A DNA stretch of 64,000 bases from Ipomoea triloba (taxonomy: Eukaryota > Streptophyta > Magnoliopsida > Solanales > Convolvulaceae). The translations under genes were made by a program, and so were the position numbers. The notes beneath the pieces were generated by a model. It was not told the DNA's origin, ran no database searches, and was given only the letters and a program-made list of their open reading frames with translations. Positions within the stretch are counted from its first letter, which is position 1. Every line of letters starts with the position of its first letter. The DNA lies in assembly GCF_003576645.1 (NCBI RefSeq), contig NC_044916.1, forward strand, positions 22,143,033 to 22,207,032. The letters are read 5' to 3'. Below are positions 36,301 through 48,935 of the stretch, in pieces.

Positions 36301-38336
36301 TTTCTGGAACTCAACTGTATATATCACTAACAAAAATGAAAGAAAAGAGTTAACAGAATTTGTAAAAGTAGTTCATCCAATAAAAATTGAACATCACAAT
36401 AATATATTTCATGATTATACCTGCCATAATTTTACCAAAGACTTCACCAGAACAAATCTCTTTCATCAAAGCATCCAATTTGATTTTAAACAACCGGCAC
36501 ATGATATCTGGTCGATCAACAGCATTCAAATTTCGTGCTTTCAAATACCTATCAATTTCTGGCCATTTGGGATTACATGTAGATGTGATAAATAGATTTG
36601 GATACCCAATCCATTTACAAATAGTGTACCTTACACCATCAGTAAAGCTTAAAGGCAAGATAACACGTCTACCTTGACGACTTGGTTCAATTTCTCTGCG
36701 TGTTAATGCATCAGACAATCCTTGATATACACCACACCTTAGACTTTTTTGATGAGTGCGTATATACAATAATCTGCCAGCCTCAACCATAGTATATCCA
36801 TCAACTAAGAATTGTTGAAACAATTTCCTAGCATATAAAATAGTAGAAACTTCATGCAAACGCTCATGTATACGATATGATAAATACTCACGAGGTGTAA
36901 TTCGATGCCTTGCTCTATTCTCAATAGATCTAATCACTTGTAAAGGAATATCCTCCCTATAACCATCTTCCCCGTAAAGGAACAAAATAGGGTACTGCAA
37001 TGGTAGGTATGATGGATTCAATTCACTAATCCTCTTAAGCAAACCAGATTTTGTCTCAGCCAATATATCTCTTTCACCCAAATGTGTACCTAAATTACCA
37101 ACAATCAGAGCAGCTACTTCTGAAACTGAAGGTAAATTATACGTTCGAGCATCATTATTACGCTTCCCAATTAGCCTCATCTTGATTTCTATTCTTGGAT
37201 TTTCTTTAATTGCATCCCTAGCCATTCTAAATGATTTCACCAAAACATTGTTTGCATCCAATTCAGACTGTATCTCAGCAACCACATATTCTTCTAATTG
37301 TGCAACATCACTTTCTTTCCTAAATACACATATAAATAAAATATAATAATTATTATTTTATATTAAAATGAGAATTTAACATTTAAAAAAAAACTATAAA
37401 AAAAATTCAGTAACCTGACAACCCTCATTCTATTCATTACTTCATTCTCTAAATCGTGAATATGAAGCTGCGCAAATTTGACATTGGTACCATTAGGAGG
37501 TAATAAGCTTCCCATCAAATGAAAATTTTGACCATTTAAACGAAACACAAGAAGAGCACCACCACCATTTACTTCTTTATCAATCCTTCTACCCATTGAT
37601 GTAAAACTGAACATACTATTATATGACCGAATATGCTGTAGGAAATGCTTGCTTCTAGAAATATCACTGAAGAAGAGATCAAAAATTTTTGCAGGAAGAA
37701 CATTGGAATTTGGTAATTTAATTTTTCCATTACCACAACAAATCGAAAATTTGGGAGCACAAGAAGCTTTAGCACCTTTTAATCTCTCTTCATACGAAAC
37801 ATTGCTTCACAATGTTCACAAATAAACACCTAGTCTCTATTGTCAAAGTAAGGTACTACAAAAACAGTGACAAACATTAATAGTAAACTAAATAACCACA
37901 ATATACAACGATCTAAGAAATAATAACAAATAAACATAGCTTAAAAAGGAAAGAAAAACATGGGATTGATTTCTCAAAAGCGGAAGTCGTATTCAAAGTC
38001 CCGACATGCAATCCCTCGCAAACCAAACCATTATGTTCTAAATTCGATTCAATACAATTAAGAGGGTGGAAGACAGAACCATCCAATTGTTGTAAAATAC
38101 CTAACAAAATAATACAGACATCAAATTCATAAACATACAAAAAACATTATTAGGAATAATAAAAATGTATAAACAACAAATGACAAAATATGACCTGAAT
38201 TCGTTGCACAATTTTGAACTTCATTAGCAGTGTCAATAATTACACTCATAGATTTCAAAGTATTTGAAGTTACATCAAATGCATCATCAATACCAATTCT
38301 AATATTGGTATTATAAATATTAGAATTGGTATACAA
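33349..38336 (-). pseudogene. Helitron Rep/Pif1-type helicase (RepHel), decayed
   Basis: Consecutive minus-strand pieces read as one RepHel protein. The N-terminus (37400-38340) has CCGNGKIKLP and LLPPNGTNVKFAQLHIHD. At 36350-37285 is the Helitron-like N domain (SRQGRRVILPLSFTDG, GYPNLFITSTCNPKWPEI). At 36139-36333 is the HUH nuclease motif (FQKQGLPHAHILLFL), and at 35611-35946 the tyrosine motif KYLFKYVNK. The helicase at 33349-35027 has Walker A YGYGGTGKTF, Walker B IIWDEAPM, GGDFRQIL and MTINKSQGQSLSHVG. RepHel nicks and unwinds DNA for rolling-circle transposition. At least one in-frame stop (34527-34529) and several frameshifts (about 34100-34260 and 35240) disable it. A GT-AG intron fits at 35028-35095. 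Confidence 0.92.
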
Positions 38337-38920
38337 ATCTCCAGCACTATGAGATATAGTACTCTAAATCTTATCACCTATAATCGAAAAGAATTTTATA
38401 TTTATATTACAAAATTTTTAACAATTTAAAGTATAAGAGAAATTTCAATGATATACAATTTTTCAATATGGTCAGTGGAGTAGATAGAGAATTCATAAAA
38501 ACTCCAACAAAGCTTCGATTTGCTTTATCTATCTGATCACCCTGAACTCCTTGTGTACAATTTGACATTTCAGCAAATACCCCTACATTTTGTATAACAA
38601 AAATTGTTTTTATTAATAACAGTACAGTAAGAATATATATTCTATAAAATAAAGTACAAAAAATACTAACATAAGATTACAATTTAGAAATATATAGAAA
38701 TACATAAAAAAGACTACGTTATATTTTGACAAAGATATACAATTTTTGTAATACAACTAAATATTTCGATGGCTTATTTGTACCTTTTCCCAAAAACAAA
38801 TAAACAATTTGTTTTTTTTTTCTGTTTCAGGTCTTTCTCCATCCGGACTAATCCTTGCTCATTTTGAGAGGTAATATTGTTTCAATATGAACCTCTTTCT
38901 TGAAACAAAAACGGTATAAG

Positions 38921-40182
38921 TGATGCTTGTTAGTTTAGTGGGAGTGAATGTGAAGGTGGTAAAACGAAGAGTCAAGACTCCCCAAGTGTCGTGTCTCTCA
39001 ATGATGGCGAATGGGAACCGAATTAGTGTGTTGGCGTCTAAGAGGTTGAAGGGAAAGAGTTACGGGATTTGCTAAGGTTGGATGTCATTTGTAGGAATGT
39101 TTGAAAGGTTGTGTTGGTTGTGATAAAAATAAATAGAAAGGCGAGATTGGGACTTTAGGCTTCTCTATGTGGTTTATCTTTGTATGGATTTGCGAGCAAA
39201 GATGTTGAATAGACTAGGGAGTTCGTGGCACTTCACCAAGTGACGTCACACTTTGGACTCCCACATCCTCATTCGGTTGGGGCATTTCATCGAACACTTT
39301 GTCTACCACTCCTCTCGGATCTCGTCCTTTCGGACTAAGAGCGGAGATGTGGGTGAGTTAGACTCGTGAGTGGCCACTATCGCGCACACACTCACTTCCT
39401 TTGGGTTTGCTACCTAATGTGGCCACAAAAGACACAAAGCTTGAAGAACATCATCCACACAAGGTTATAATCCAACAATCAAAACACTCACAATTCTAAT
39501 AGCAATAATATCAAACATCCACATAGATTAACCTTGGGGCCACCAATCCCCTATATAATCTACTCTAACATGCTAAAGAAACAAGAAAAAGATATGAAAT
39601 CTCAAAGAAACAAATATTAGATTAAGAATTGGAGAGAATAGTTACCACCCTCAAGAAGGGGATCTTTACACTTTTGTTCTTGAAATTCCAATCTTCCTCT
39701 TTGCCCTTGGATCTAATCTAACCTAGAAGAAAAGGAATTTTCTCCCAAGAGGGGAGAAAACCCTCTGCAATTTTCAGATCTATCTTATTCTATTCTCCTC
39801 TCCTTTAGGTTTAGGGCAAAAGGGATTTATATAGGTGACAAAAGGGAACAAATTTCCCAAAATGGCCCTTGGCCCGACCACGCATGCCACCACGCGTGGT
39901 GGTGGGCGTGGATGATTACTGGAAAGTTTTTCACGCCCACTCACACGCGTGTGAGGCTGCGTGGGACGATACTGCATTGCGGTTTGTTTGTCATTTGCTC
40001 CATTTTAGCCTCAAATCCCTCTCCAACCTGTAAAATACCTAAAAACTCTTCCTAGGAATTCTGTTAGAAGATTTTGATCACATCTGAGCTAAAATGCATG
40101 CAATTGTTGTGATCGGATGACAAAACGTTGCACATCTAATCCATTTTAGACCCTTTTTGAGTACCATTCTTGGTGCTTATCA
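38921..40182 (-). mobile_element. 3' LTR, full length
   Basis: 1,262 bases from TGATGCTTGTTAG to GGTGCTTATCA. It holds a minus-strand TATA box (CTATATAAATCC near 39825-39836) and GTGG/CACGC-rich inverted blocks at 39884-39960. This is the longer of the two LTRs. Confidence 0.9.
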
Positions 40183-41963
40183 AAGTTTGCACACTTAGAT
40201 CTTGCTTGTCCTCAAGCAAGCACACTTTTCTAAATTCTAATCATATAAGCACCAAGAATTGTTCTCTTTCCTTATTGTCAATTGATCAAGCGATGTGTAG
40301 GTGTTCGGAGTTGCGCGGGTGAAATCCCCTACACTATCTACCAAGACCACTAAACTCATGCCGACCAAATGTAAGAAATATGCTAAGGAAGTTAAAGTCT
40401 CAAAAGATGGATATGACATAAAGAGTTTTGCTCACACCTTCAAGCATGCAAGTGACAAAATGGTTTCACCTTGTATTTTCTAGGGGCCTCTAGCCGATCC
40501 GACTAGTAGGAACGATGTGTGTCCCTCGGCCAATTTCCAACCAAAACGCCAAAGCCCCTTTACGCAATATAAGTGAGGGCAGGGACATGGACCGCTCATC
40601 ATCATGGCTTGGGCGATCACTCTATTTTCTCACTTCCTAGGATAACGTCATCAGGCAACCTGACTTCACATGGAGCCCCATGCTTTTTCGATGACAGTGC
40701 AATGGGTGCCTGAATCCTAGCTAAGTGGCTCACCTCCTCTCTATCTTCTCATCTTTCAAGATCTCTTCGGGGTAACCGACTTCACATGGATCTCCATGCT
40801 TTTTCGAAGACGGTGCAATGGTTACCCCGTATCCAGACTAGATGGCTCACCTCTGTTTTTATCTCTAGGAGTGGCCTTTGCCTTTTTCTTTTCACCATAT
40901 CAACCCCTCATGCCTTTTTCTAGGGAGTAGGGATTGTTTTCACTCTAAGCTCACTTAGGCTCACCTTTTGCCCCATGTCCTGCTAAGATTAGTTCAATTT
41001 TCGGGCTTCGCAATTCTTATCTTTCTGAAACTCAAAGGATTCACACTCCCACTTCGAGAGATCCTTGACTGAGGTCCAAACAAAATACAAGGTGAAGAAC
41101 ATGCAAGCACACATAAAATTTTCAATTTTGGGTCAAATTGTGCAAATTGGTGCAAGGTGATACTTCCAAAGCATATTTAGAACATTCAATTTTTGGCACA
41201 AGGTTAGGAGCCCTCCTAGATAGTATTGGCAATAACACGCTCTCTAGTTCCTATACCTTATCACTCAGTCAATCAACTATTTCAAAAAACATACACCCTT
41301 TCCACACTTAAGAGTAAACATCGTCCTCGATGTTTCCATAAGGAACGGAGGAAAAAGGATATATGTTCGAAGGGTCCTACACACGCCCATTTTCCACACT
41401 TAAAAGTGTAAACTGGGCTGAAACAGTTCTGATAACTAGATCACATCCATCACAACAATTTTATGCAACTCTTCATGTGTGATAAAATAAAGCAATCAAA
41501 TCAAACAGGGCATTTAAAAGGGATAAAAGAAATACTCACAATGTGCATCCCTATTAAAACTTTGTGCAGTCTGTACTTGCCCTTCAAAATTTGGTCAGAG
41601 TAAAGGTAAAGTAAATGAAGAATTGAGATTATACCTTTCAAGATTGGTTCTCTTGGATGATGGTGGAGTGGTCTCTTCTTCTCCTTATTTGTGGGTTACC
41701 TCCCATGAGCGCCACGTTTAACGTCTTTGGCTAGACGAAACGTGCAAACAAGACATAATAGGAATATAACCAAAAATATAAACAAACATAGAAACAAAAG
41801 GATTGTCCACAATCATAGTTTTGAAATTATCAACACAAATCATCATTGTTTTTCTCTTTTTCTCCGGTGCCTTCTTTCTTCACGTTCTCTTTAGGTCTTT
41901 GATCTCCCTTACAATCTCTTCCAATATCTGCATCTGCTCCAAGTGCAATTGATATTGGAAGTT

Positions 41964-43160
41964 CTAGAGGGATCTCCAATCGGTAACTAGGGTAAACCAA
42001 GTAGGGATGTTGAAGCTTGCAGGGTTGGAAGTTTGCTCCTCAGCTTGTGGTGGAGGTCCGGATGGTCCAGGCTCTCGGGGTGGTGGAGAATACATCGAAG
42101 AGTCCACAGGCGAGTACAGGTCATTTGAAGATGGGGAAAGGAATGACATCGGCGTATCTGAATGATCTCTCGCCATCTCGTGATCTTCCCTCGTTCGCGC
42201 CAAGCATCTTAAGTTAAGCTTTTCGACGTCATTGGGAGATAAAGGAACAATGTGTGCTCCTTGCAACCTGTGTTCAAACCAATGTATTTTCATTTGATGA
42301 CCTAGGGAGACACACAGTCTTGTCACCAATGGGCCTATGAAAATCGCCCTCGTTGACTCTTGCTGTTGTGCAACGAGCAAGTTCTTGCAAATTGAGCTCA
42401 TATTCACCGAATGGCCTGTGTCCATACTCCAAAGCATGAATAGCTCCGCCTTGGAGACTCGGTCATAAGTCTCCGGCCTGCCTTCCCATGAGTGTACAAT
42501 TACCTTCCATAAGACTCGTAGGTCCTCCCTCACAATTTGAGAAACTCTTACTCTCGACCCAACCCATTCAACTCCCGGCCTTGCGATCATTGACCAATAC
42601 TTTCTTGGGGTGTCTCTATCTCCAAAGTCGTGCCTTAGCCTTCGATACCAGTGCTTTGACTGGTCATCTTCCTCGTAGAATCCTAAGAGAGCGCCCAAGC
42701 GATTGGCCGAAATATGATAATCCTGGTTGAAAAGCCGAAATTTGATAGTCGGGCTGTAGAGATCTCCGGTCACTCCTTCAACATTCAAACTTGCTATAAA
42801 CTCATGGACCAAGGGAATGAAAGTATCCTGCCTCCAACTCAACAAATTATTCCAATAAGGCTCAGTGATTAACCTCTCCAGTCCATATTTACATTCAAAC
42901 TCTTCCAGAACTGTTAAATCAACATACTTCCACTGCACGATTGGGAAGTTGAGCAGCTGTCTGTATCTACCTAGCATAGTCGGTGTCATTAGCAGGATTT
43001 GATTTCCCGTAGACACTTCAATGTAGTTAGTCTTTGCATTCCTTGCGTTGTTTTCTTCCGCAGGAGCCTTTCCTTTCAGGAGCCTTCGAGCTATTTGTTG
43101 TGCAAGTTCGTTGGGAGAAGACATCTTTCCTATAACATTGACAAGCAAAGCACAATACAA
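41964..43160 (-). CDS. Athila ORF1-like protein of the LTR element
   Basis: An open frame of 398 residues; the likely functional start is MSSPNELAQQIARRLLKGK, twelve residues in. The central part (WKYVDLTVLEEFECKYGLE, YWNNLLSWRQDTF, LVHEFIASL) resembles the ATHILA ORF-1 family of plant Ty3/gypsy elements. The C-terminus is rich in proline and serine (SPPPREPGPSGPPPQ). Its function is unknown in the family. It lies downstream of the gag-like ORF on the same strand and is intact, unlike its neighbour. Confidence 0.7.
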   Translation of the reverse strand: MYCALLVNVIGKMSSPNELAQQIARRLLKGKAPAEENNARNAKTNYIEVSTGNQILLMTPTMLGRYRQLLNFPIVQWKYVDLTVLEEFECKYGLERLITEPYWNNLLSWRQDTFIPLVHEFIASLNVEGVTGDLYSPTIKFRLFNQDYHISANRLGALLGFYEEDDQSKHWYRRLRHDFGDRDTPRKYWSMIARPGVEWVGSRVRVSQIVREDLRVLWKVIVHSWEGRPETYDRVSKAELFMLWSMDTGHSVNMSSICKNLLVAQQQESTRAIFIGPLVTRLCVSLGHQMKIHWFEHRLQGAHIVPLSPNDVEKLNLRCLARTREDHEMARDHSDTPMSFLSPSSNDLYSPVDSSMYSPPPREPGPSGPPPQAEEQTSNPASFNIPTWFTLVTDWRSL

Positions 43161-43894
43161 GGAAAAACATTTTCCTCTTTAAACATGATTGTGAATAATA
43201 TTGCACATTTTTAAAGAAAGGATCATAAAAACTTCTTGCATGTAACATCATTTTGGTATTCATCAACAATTCTATCACATACAGGCAAGGATTAGCTCAT
43301 TCTATTCCATACTCATCTCATAGTCAAAAGGTCAACATATGGTCAACTTCATCTTCTTCTTCTAGACTAGCTTGAGGTTGAAAAATGGAGAAAACATGAA
43401 AGTTAAAATTGGACCAAATAACAAGTTGGGTATAACAATGTAGTACCTAGAGAGTAGGAAATTTGCAAACTTTGCCCACCATGCTCACTATATCATCATG
43501 GATCTCATTATGACAAAAGAATGCCCAAATCAAACAATTTCAAGATCTAGTCACAAAGAGATGGTAAAACATGGAATTTCTAGTAGATAGGAGCAATGTA
43601 GGCCTATTACAAGTCTAACAAGTCATTTCATAGCAATATATCTCAAGAAAAATCTTAGACAAGAAAAACCCATGGAGATATGCTTCGAAGAGAGTAAGCT
43701 CTTCATTCAAGCAAGTAATAGCAAAAGAGAGTATGTTCTTACCTTGGAAATGACTTAGAAAGATCAAGAGAAGTTGAAAATCTTGGAAGGAAATTAGAGT
43801 TGTGTATTTTCAGCTTGAGGGAGTCTTAGCTCGTGGTGGTGAAGAAATGAAGCAAGGAAAGGGTTTTAAACTACTTCGCGCGAAAAGTCCGCGA

Positions 43895-44005
43895 AAATCT
43901 GGTGCCCGTCCACGCACATCACCACACGTGGTGGTGGGCGTGGGAGCTCTCTGGTTCATTCCCACGCCTGCTCACACGCGTGTGAGTGGCGTAGCAGGCG
44001 TGGAA
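43895..44005. repeat. Inverted CACGC/GTGG block, also present in the LTR
   Basis: The phrases cacgtggtggtgggcgtgg and cacacgcgtgtgag occur here in the interior and again in the 3' LTR at 39884-39960. The shared block is strongly self-complementary. Confidence 0.6.
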
Positions 44006-44545
44006 GGCGTGCTGTGCAAAATTTTACCTTGATTTTCCTTCCTTCCTTTGCTAACGATGATGATTGTCGATCGATTGCAGCAATTTGTAACTCTCGGGTT
44101 GATGATCTGTACTTATTAGCTCAACCGAGGTTATAGGAACACTATTGAAATAACAATAAAGAAAAGTATATAATAGATAATAAGAAAAACTTAAAGAAAT
44201 GTAAGATAACATTGGGACTGCCTCCCATGTGCGCCATGGTTTTACGTCTCCTGGCCAGACGTAGTGTGGCCTATCCTTCAAGGCACACAGATTTTGGGAC
44301 CTTACCAAGCGTCCCATGAACTTTAGCTTCAAGGTATGTCCCAAGATGGGTAACATCCTTGAATTCAAAAGCTAAGAAGGAGAAAGCATATTGTATTGAT
44401 AAATAAACATGGGGTACTACCCTAAGCTGTTTAAGGATAGCAATTTTCTCTTCTCCCTTCTCGTTATAGATTCCTTCCCTCAAAAATTTATCCTTAAAAA
44501 CTTCCCAATGAACACACTCACCATTATCTCTCTCTCGTGAATTGT

Positions 44546-46404
44546 CTACACCTTCTCCCGATCATCAAACTCGCAGAACTCACTTTCACAAGAATAAAAA
44601 GATTTGATATCATCCTCACTCCCCAAGGTATCATCACAAAGTTGCAAGGAATCACACTCCCATGAGCAAAAAGAAACATTGTCACATTTATCAAGATTAT
44701 CATTATAAATCGTAAAGGAGTCATTCTCACAAACATCATAAGAGTTTTCAATTAGAGTTGGAGTGAGAGTTTTACCTTGTGCGGGATTTTCTTCTTCCCA
44801 CACGATCTCAATATTATCCTCGTCTTCACTCTCAATCTCTCCCCCTTGTTGCGTGTTCAACTCAAGAGTCGAAACTTCTTGGAGTACCGGGGTCTCAAGT
44901 TCTGTGCATTCTCCTACACTCACCTCTTCATCATTAGTCGCTTTTTCCATCTTGTCACTCTCTTGTTGGTCGGTTTCCATTGTCGGGTGGTCCATTGGTA
45001 GCATTCTCTTCATAAGCTCCTCCGACATTGACAACATTTTGGTCTCGATTTCGTCCAGTGGAAGTCCTTCCTCACGAAGAGCGACAAGATTTTTCTTCAT
45101 TTCACTTCTAATCTCATTTCTTAGATTGATGGTATCTTCCTTGGCCATTTGTATGAACATTTCTACTTTGTCTTTCAAGATTTGGATTTCATCATTGCCC
45201 GGTGGAAGGTACTCATATGATAGTATAAGTTGGTTGAAATTTGAGTTTTTTCCACTTTTGGTCCTATGACTTTAGTGTTTCCGTCAATTTAGGTACACGA
45301 CTTTCATTTTACCACTTTTAGTCCTTGACTTTAATTTTTTTGCCACTTTTAGTCCTTGACTTTGATTTTTTTTTTCCACTTTTAGTCCTCTCGGCCATCC
45401 GAGCGACAACTTTTAATCGAAATCAACAAATTGTTGTGCCATTAAGGGTAAAAGTGTATTTTGATAAAGTTCTAAATATATTTATAAATAAAATCAGATA
45501 AAAAATAGGAAAAAGAAACGTTATTTGCTTGTTATGCGTCGCTTTTTAAGCAACAACTTTTAATCGGAATCAATAAAATGTTGTGCCATTAAGTGTAAAA
45601 TTGTCTATTGATAAATCTCTAAATACATTAAACGTTATTTACCCTTAATGACACAACAATTTGTTGATTTCGATTAAAAGTTGTCGCTCGGATGGCCGAA
45701 AGGACTAAAAGTGGAAAAAAAAATCAAAGTCAAGGATTAAAAGTGGCAAAAAAATTAAAGTCAATGACTAAAAGTAGCAAAATTAAAGTCGTGTACCTAA
45801 ATTGACGGAAATACTAAAGTCATAGGACCAAAAGTGGAAAAAACTCGTTGAAATTTTGAGCAAAAGGTGGTGTTTCATCGATATATCTATCATTTTGTTG
45901 TGGTGGGGGTGAATAGCTAGTATTGTAAGAATGAGAATACCAATGTCTCTCAGGTTGACGGTTTAATGGAGGGTTATAATGAATTGGAGGTTTAACGGTT
46001 GAAGGAATTGTGGCCTTTAATGCCGGTTCACACTTTGGATCAATCTCCTTCACGACTTGAATAAGTCGGTTGTTAATATTCTCCGCTATTGAACTAAGGG
46101 ATTCCTCTCCATGTTGGTATGTAGGTTTCTCAATTCTTTCATAATTAAGCATAGAGGACGTAGCATAAGGATATGGCTCGTAATTAGAATAAGTGAAAGT
46201 GTTCGGGTAAGGTGGGTATGTATATTGTGATGGTGGGTACCAATAAGGATTTGGATAGTACTGTGGGTGTTGTTCATAGGTTTGAGGTGGAATGTTTCTT
46301 GTGTATGGTCTTCCATGGTGTGGGTAACCATGGGAATACGGATAAACACTCATTGTAAGCTTCGATGGATTGATTGTAGAAAATTTCCTGCGCAAGCTTA
46401 ACAA
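44546..46404 (-). pseudogene. Gag-position ORF split by a MITE
   Basis: Upstream part 45847-46404: a tyrosine- and proline-rich start (MSVYPYSHGYPHHGRPY near 46353) and then QNFN. Downstream part 44546-45242 continues in frame from the target duplication (NFNQLILSYEYLPPGNDEI), is acidic, and ends at a stop at 44546. The MITE at 45243-45846 sits between them and adds stops. Removing it gives one open frame of about 410 codons. It lies first after the primer site, so it occupies the gag position, but I do not recognise a gag domain. The C-terminal half has clusters of D, E, C and S. Confidence 0.7.
45243..45846. mobile_element. Mutator-type MITE, family E
   Basis: Near-perfect inverted repeats GAGTTTTTTCCACTTTTGG and the complement, more than 150 bases long. 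It is flanked by a perfect 10-bp duplication gttgaaattt (45233-45242 and 45847-45856). It resembles family A in style (alternating gtccttgacttt phrases) but has different ends. Confidence 0.9.
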
Positions 46405-46587
46405 ACAACAAATATTTCACAACTAAAAGTAGTTGCAAGTGAGCACAAGATATTTTCAAGATAGATAAGCTCACTTCTCTAATCAAGTAACAAAAACAAG
46501 AAAATAAAACAAACAAAAAGAAAGCAATTCAAGAACTCTTTAAATTCTACTTCAAAGATGTCAACACAATTCAAGAACCGTTTGCCA

Positions 46588-46605
46588 TCCCCGGCAACGG
46601 CGCCA
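46588..46605 (-). other. Primer-binding region of the LTR element
   Basis: The minus strand reads TGGCGCCGTTGCCGGGGA three bases inside the right LTR. This is the usual Athila/Tat-type sequence and fixes the element's direction as minus. Confidence 0.85.
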
Positions 46606-46608
46606 TTT

Positions 46609-47330
46609 TGATGCTTGTTAGTTTAGTGGGAGTGAATGTGAAGGTGGTAAAACGAAGAGTCAAGACTCCCCGAGTGTCGTGTCTCTCAAGGATGGCGAAT
46701 GGGAACCGAATTAGTGTGTTGGCATCTAAGAGGTTGAAGGGAAAGAGTTACGGGATTTGCTAAGGTTGGATGTCATTTGTAGGAAGGTTTGAAAGGTTGT
46801 GTTGGTTGTGATAAAAATAAATAGAAAGGCGAGATTGGGACTTTAGGCTTCTCTATGTGGTTTATCTTTGTATGGATTTGCGAGCAAAGATATTGAATAG
46901 ACTAGGGAGTTCGTGGCACTTCACCAAGTGACGTCACACTTTGGACTCCCACATCCTCATTCGGTTAGGGCATTTCATCGAACACTTTGTCTACCACTCC
47001 TCTCGGATCTCGTCTTTTCGGACTAAGAGCGGAGATGTGGGTGAGTTAGACTCGTGAGTGGCCACTATCGCGCACACACTCACTTCTTCTGGGTTTGCTA
47101 CCTAATGTGGCCACAAAAGGCACAAAGCTTGAAGAACATCATCCACACAAGGTTAGCCTCAAATCCTTCTCCAACCTGTAAAATACCTAAAAACTCTTCC
47201 TAGGAATGATGTTAGAAGATTTTGATCACATTTGAGCTAAAATGCATGCAATTGTTGTGATCGGATGACAAAACGTTGCACTTCTAATCCATTTTAGACC
47301 CTTTTTGAGTACCATTCTTGGTGCTTATCA
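46609..47330 (-). mobile_element. 5' LTR with 540-bp deletion
   Basis: It matches the 3' LTR closely at both ends but jumps from acacaagg directly to ttagcctcaaat. About 540 bases (equivalent to 39467-40006) are lost. The lost part includes the TATA box, so this copy lacks its promoter. A short shared tta at the break suggests recombination at microhomology. Confidence 0.88.
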
Positions 47331-47335
47331 ATAAG

Positions 47336-47991
47336 TCAATTCAGTTGCTACTTTGGATTTCAATGTTATTAAAACCTATTTCTTCATCTTCAATAAATAC
47401 AAATAATAGTACTATAATTACTAATCATCATCATAATTCAAATAATATTTTAAACATTTAAACATATATAATTTTATTCTTAATATATTCAAATTGGTGT
47501 AATTTTTTTTAATTGTCTTTTTATTTTTTTAAAAATTGTCTAAAGATTATTATTTTACATCTAGTTTAGATTTGTGAAAATAATTGTTTTGTAATAATGT
47601 GTGTTTATTTTAATTGATTTTTAAAAATATATTTAACAAATACTACACTTAGAGTCAATAGTACTTATTGACCAAATATGTGTTCATAATTATTTAGAAA
47701 TATTTTTAAATACATACATATACTTATTCACTATATTAATGGTAAAAAATTTAAATCAGAATTTATTTAATTTCTAAACGTAATTTTTTTAAATTATAAA
47801 TCTATCAATATAACTTCTAATTAATAAAATTATATTATAGAATTTTCTTGTATACATATGTGTATATACAATATATTATACAATCATATAATGAAATGCG
47901 TCCGATTATATTTTAAACTTATTCAATAAAAATTTCAAATTTTTATTTTTATTTGATTTTTAAGTTATAAATCACTTAGTTATTATTGATA
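47336..47991. other. AT-rich sequence between LTR element and H4
   Basis: No gene recognised. The sequence continues the DNA left of 38916, as shown by the target duplication. Confidence 0.5.
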
Positions 47992-48566
47992 CTAGTATTT
48001 TTCCCGTGCGATGCACGGACTAAAAATTATAAGTATTGTTGTTATGTTATGATATTAAGAACTTTTAATCTTATTAAATTTTAAGTATAAATATATTATG
48101 TAAAACTTATTAATTTAAAAAAGTTTATTTATTTAATACAGTAACTATGTTGATTTTATATTTAATTTTTCTTTTTTATATATGTGGAGTCCATTTATAA
48201 TTGAGGTGTGGTCCAATTATAATCTTTTTTCTATTTGTTCCGTGCGATGCACGAAATAAATGATGTCATTATAAATTAAAATAAAAAATTAAAAAATTAA
48301 AAAATATTAAAATATACAATACAATAAATGACACGTGTACGATGATTAATTTACGATGAAGCGCATAAAATGGTTAATTTATGCCAAAACTAATACTAAT
48401 CCAATTAGTCAACTCATTATCACTATAGTAGAATAAAAATGTATAATTTACATGCAAATAATAGCTCAATTACATAATTAATAATCAAAATAAAAAAAAT
48501 ATAACTATTAAATATTAAGATGGGTACATGGAGGATAAAAAACCATCAATACAAATTAGCTAAAAA

Positions 48567-48570
<4 letters not shown>

Positions 48571-48627
<57 letters not shown>
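48571..48627. repeat. (TA)n microsatellite
   Basis: TA array directly bordering the MITE at 48629. Another TA array (48891-48929) borders its other side. Confidence 0.9.
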
Positions 48628-48628
<1 letters not shown>

Positions 48629-48631
<3 letters not shown>

Positions 48632-48881
48632 TCATGATCAGGTGCGGTCGTGCTCTCCCGTGCGGCCGTGCGGTTCACACCACTCAATGTTACGAAATAC
48701 ACCACTCAATGTTAAGAAACACACCACACAAATATGCACTGTGGTGTATTTCTTAATATTGTGGTGTGTTTCATTGTGTTTCATTGTGGTGTGTTTCTTA
48801 ACATTGAGTTGTGTATTTCGTAATATTGAGTGGTGTGTGACCGCACGACGGCCGCACAGGAGAGCACGACCACACCTGAAA

Positions 48882-48889
<8 letters not shown>
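48629..48889. mobile_element. MITE with GC-rich ends inside TA repeats
   Basis: Inverted arms of about 100 bases: GGTGCGGTCGTGCTCTCCCG at the left and the complement of GGTGTGGTCGTGCTCTCCTG at the right, with repeated accactcaatgtta phrases. Target duplication cannot be judged because both flanks are (TA)n. The superfamily is unknown. Confidence 0.7.

Positions 48890-48935
<46 letters not shown>

Larger units (their letters stand above)
31636..38340 (-). mobile_element. Helitron H2, autonomous type, 3' part
   Basis: The minus-strand 3' end is CCTTGCATCGCAAGG hairpin, GTAGAATACTAA, then host T at 31635. About 200 bases inside it lies a nested Helitron (31831-33257), then the Rep/helicase gene. 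The 5' end is not visible next to the N-terminus of the gene, because an LTR element follows at 38921. The terminus at 62859 is a candidate 5' end (see findings). Confidence 0.7.
38921..47330 (-). mobile_element. Athila/Tat-like non-autonomous LTR retrotransposon
   Basis: Two direct LTRs (38921-40182 and 46609-47330) are flanked by a perfect 5-bp duplication ataag (38916-38920 and 47331-47335). A TGGCGCC primer region adjoins the right LTR on the minus strand, so transcription would run right to left. The 6.4-kb interior has two ORFs but no recognisable protease, reverse transcriptase or integrase, so it would depend on a helper. It is inserted in DNA between the RepHel gene and Helitron H4. 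Confidence 0.9.

Noticed and set aside
44763..45269. 168-residue serine-rich plus-strand open frame
   Set aside because: Antisense shadow of the acidic ORF on the minus strand.
47992..48260. Second Helitron 3' end near 48239-48252
   Set aside because: The hairpin is present, but it is followed by ATAG rather than CTRR, so it is not called as a separate terminus.
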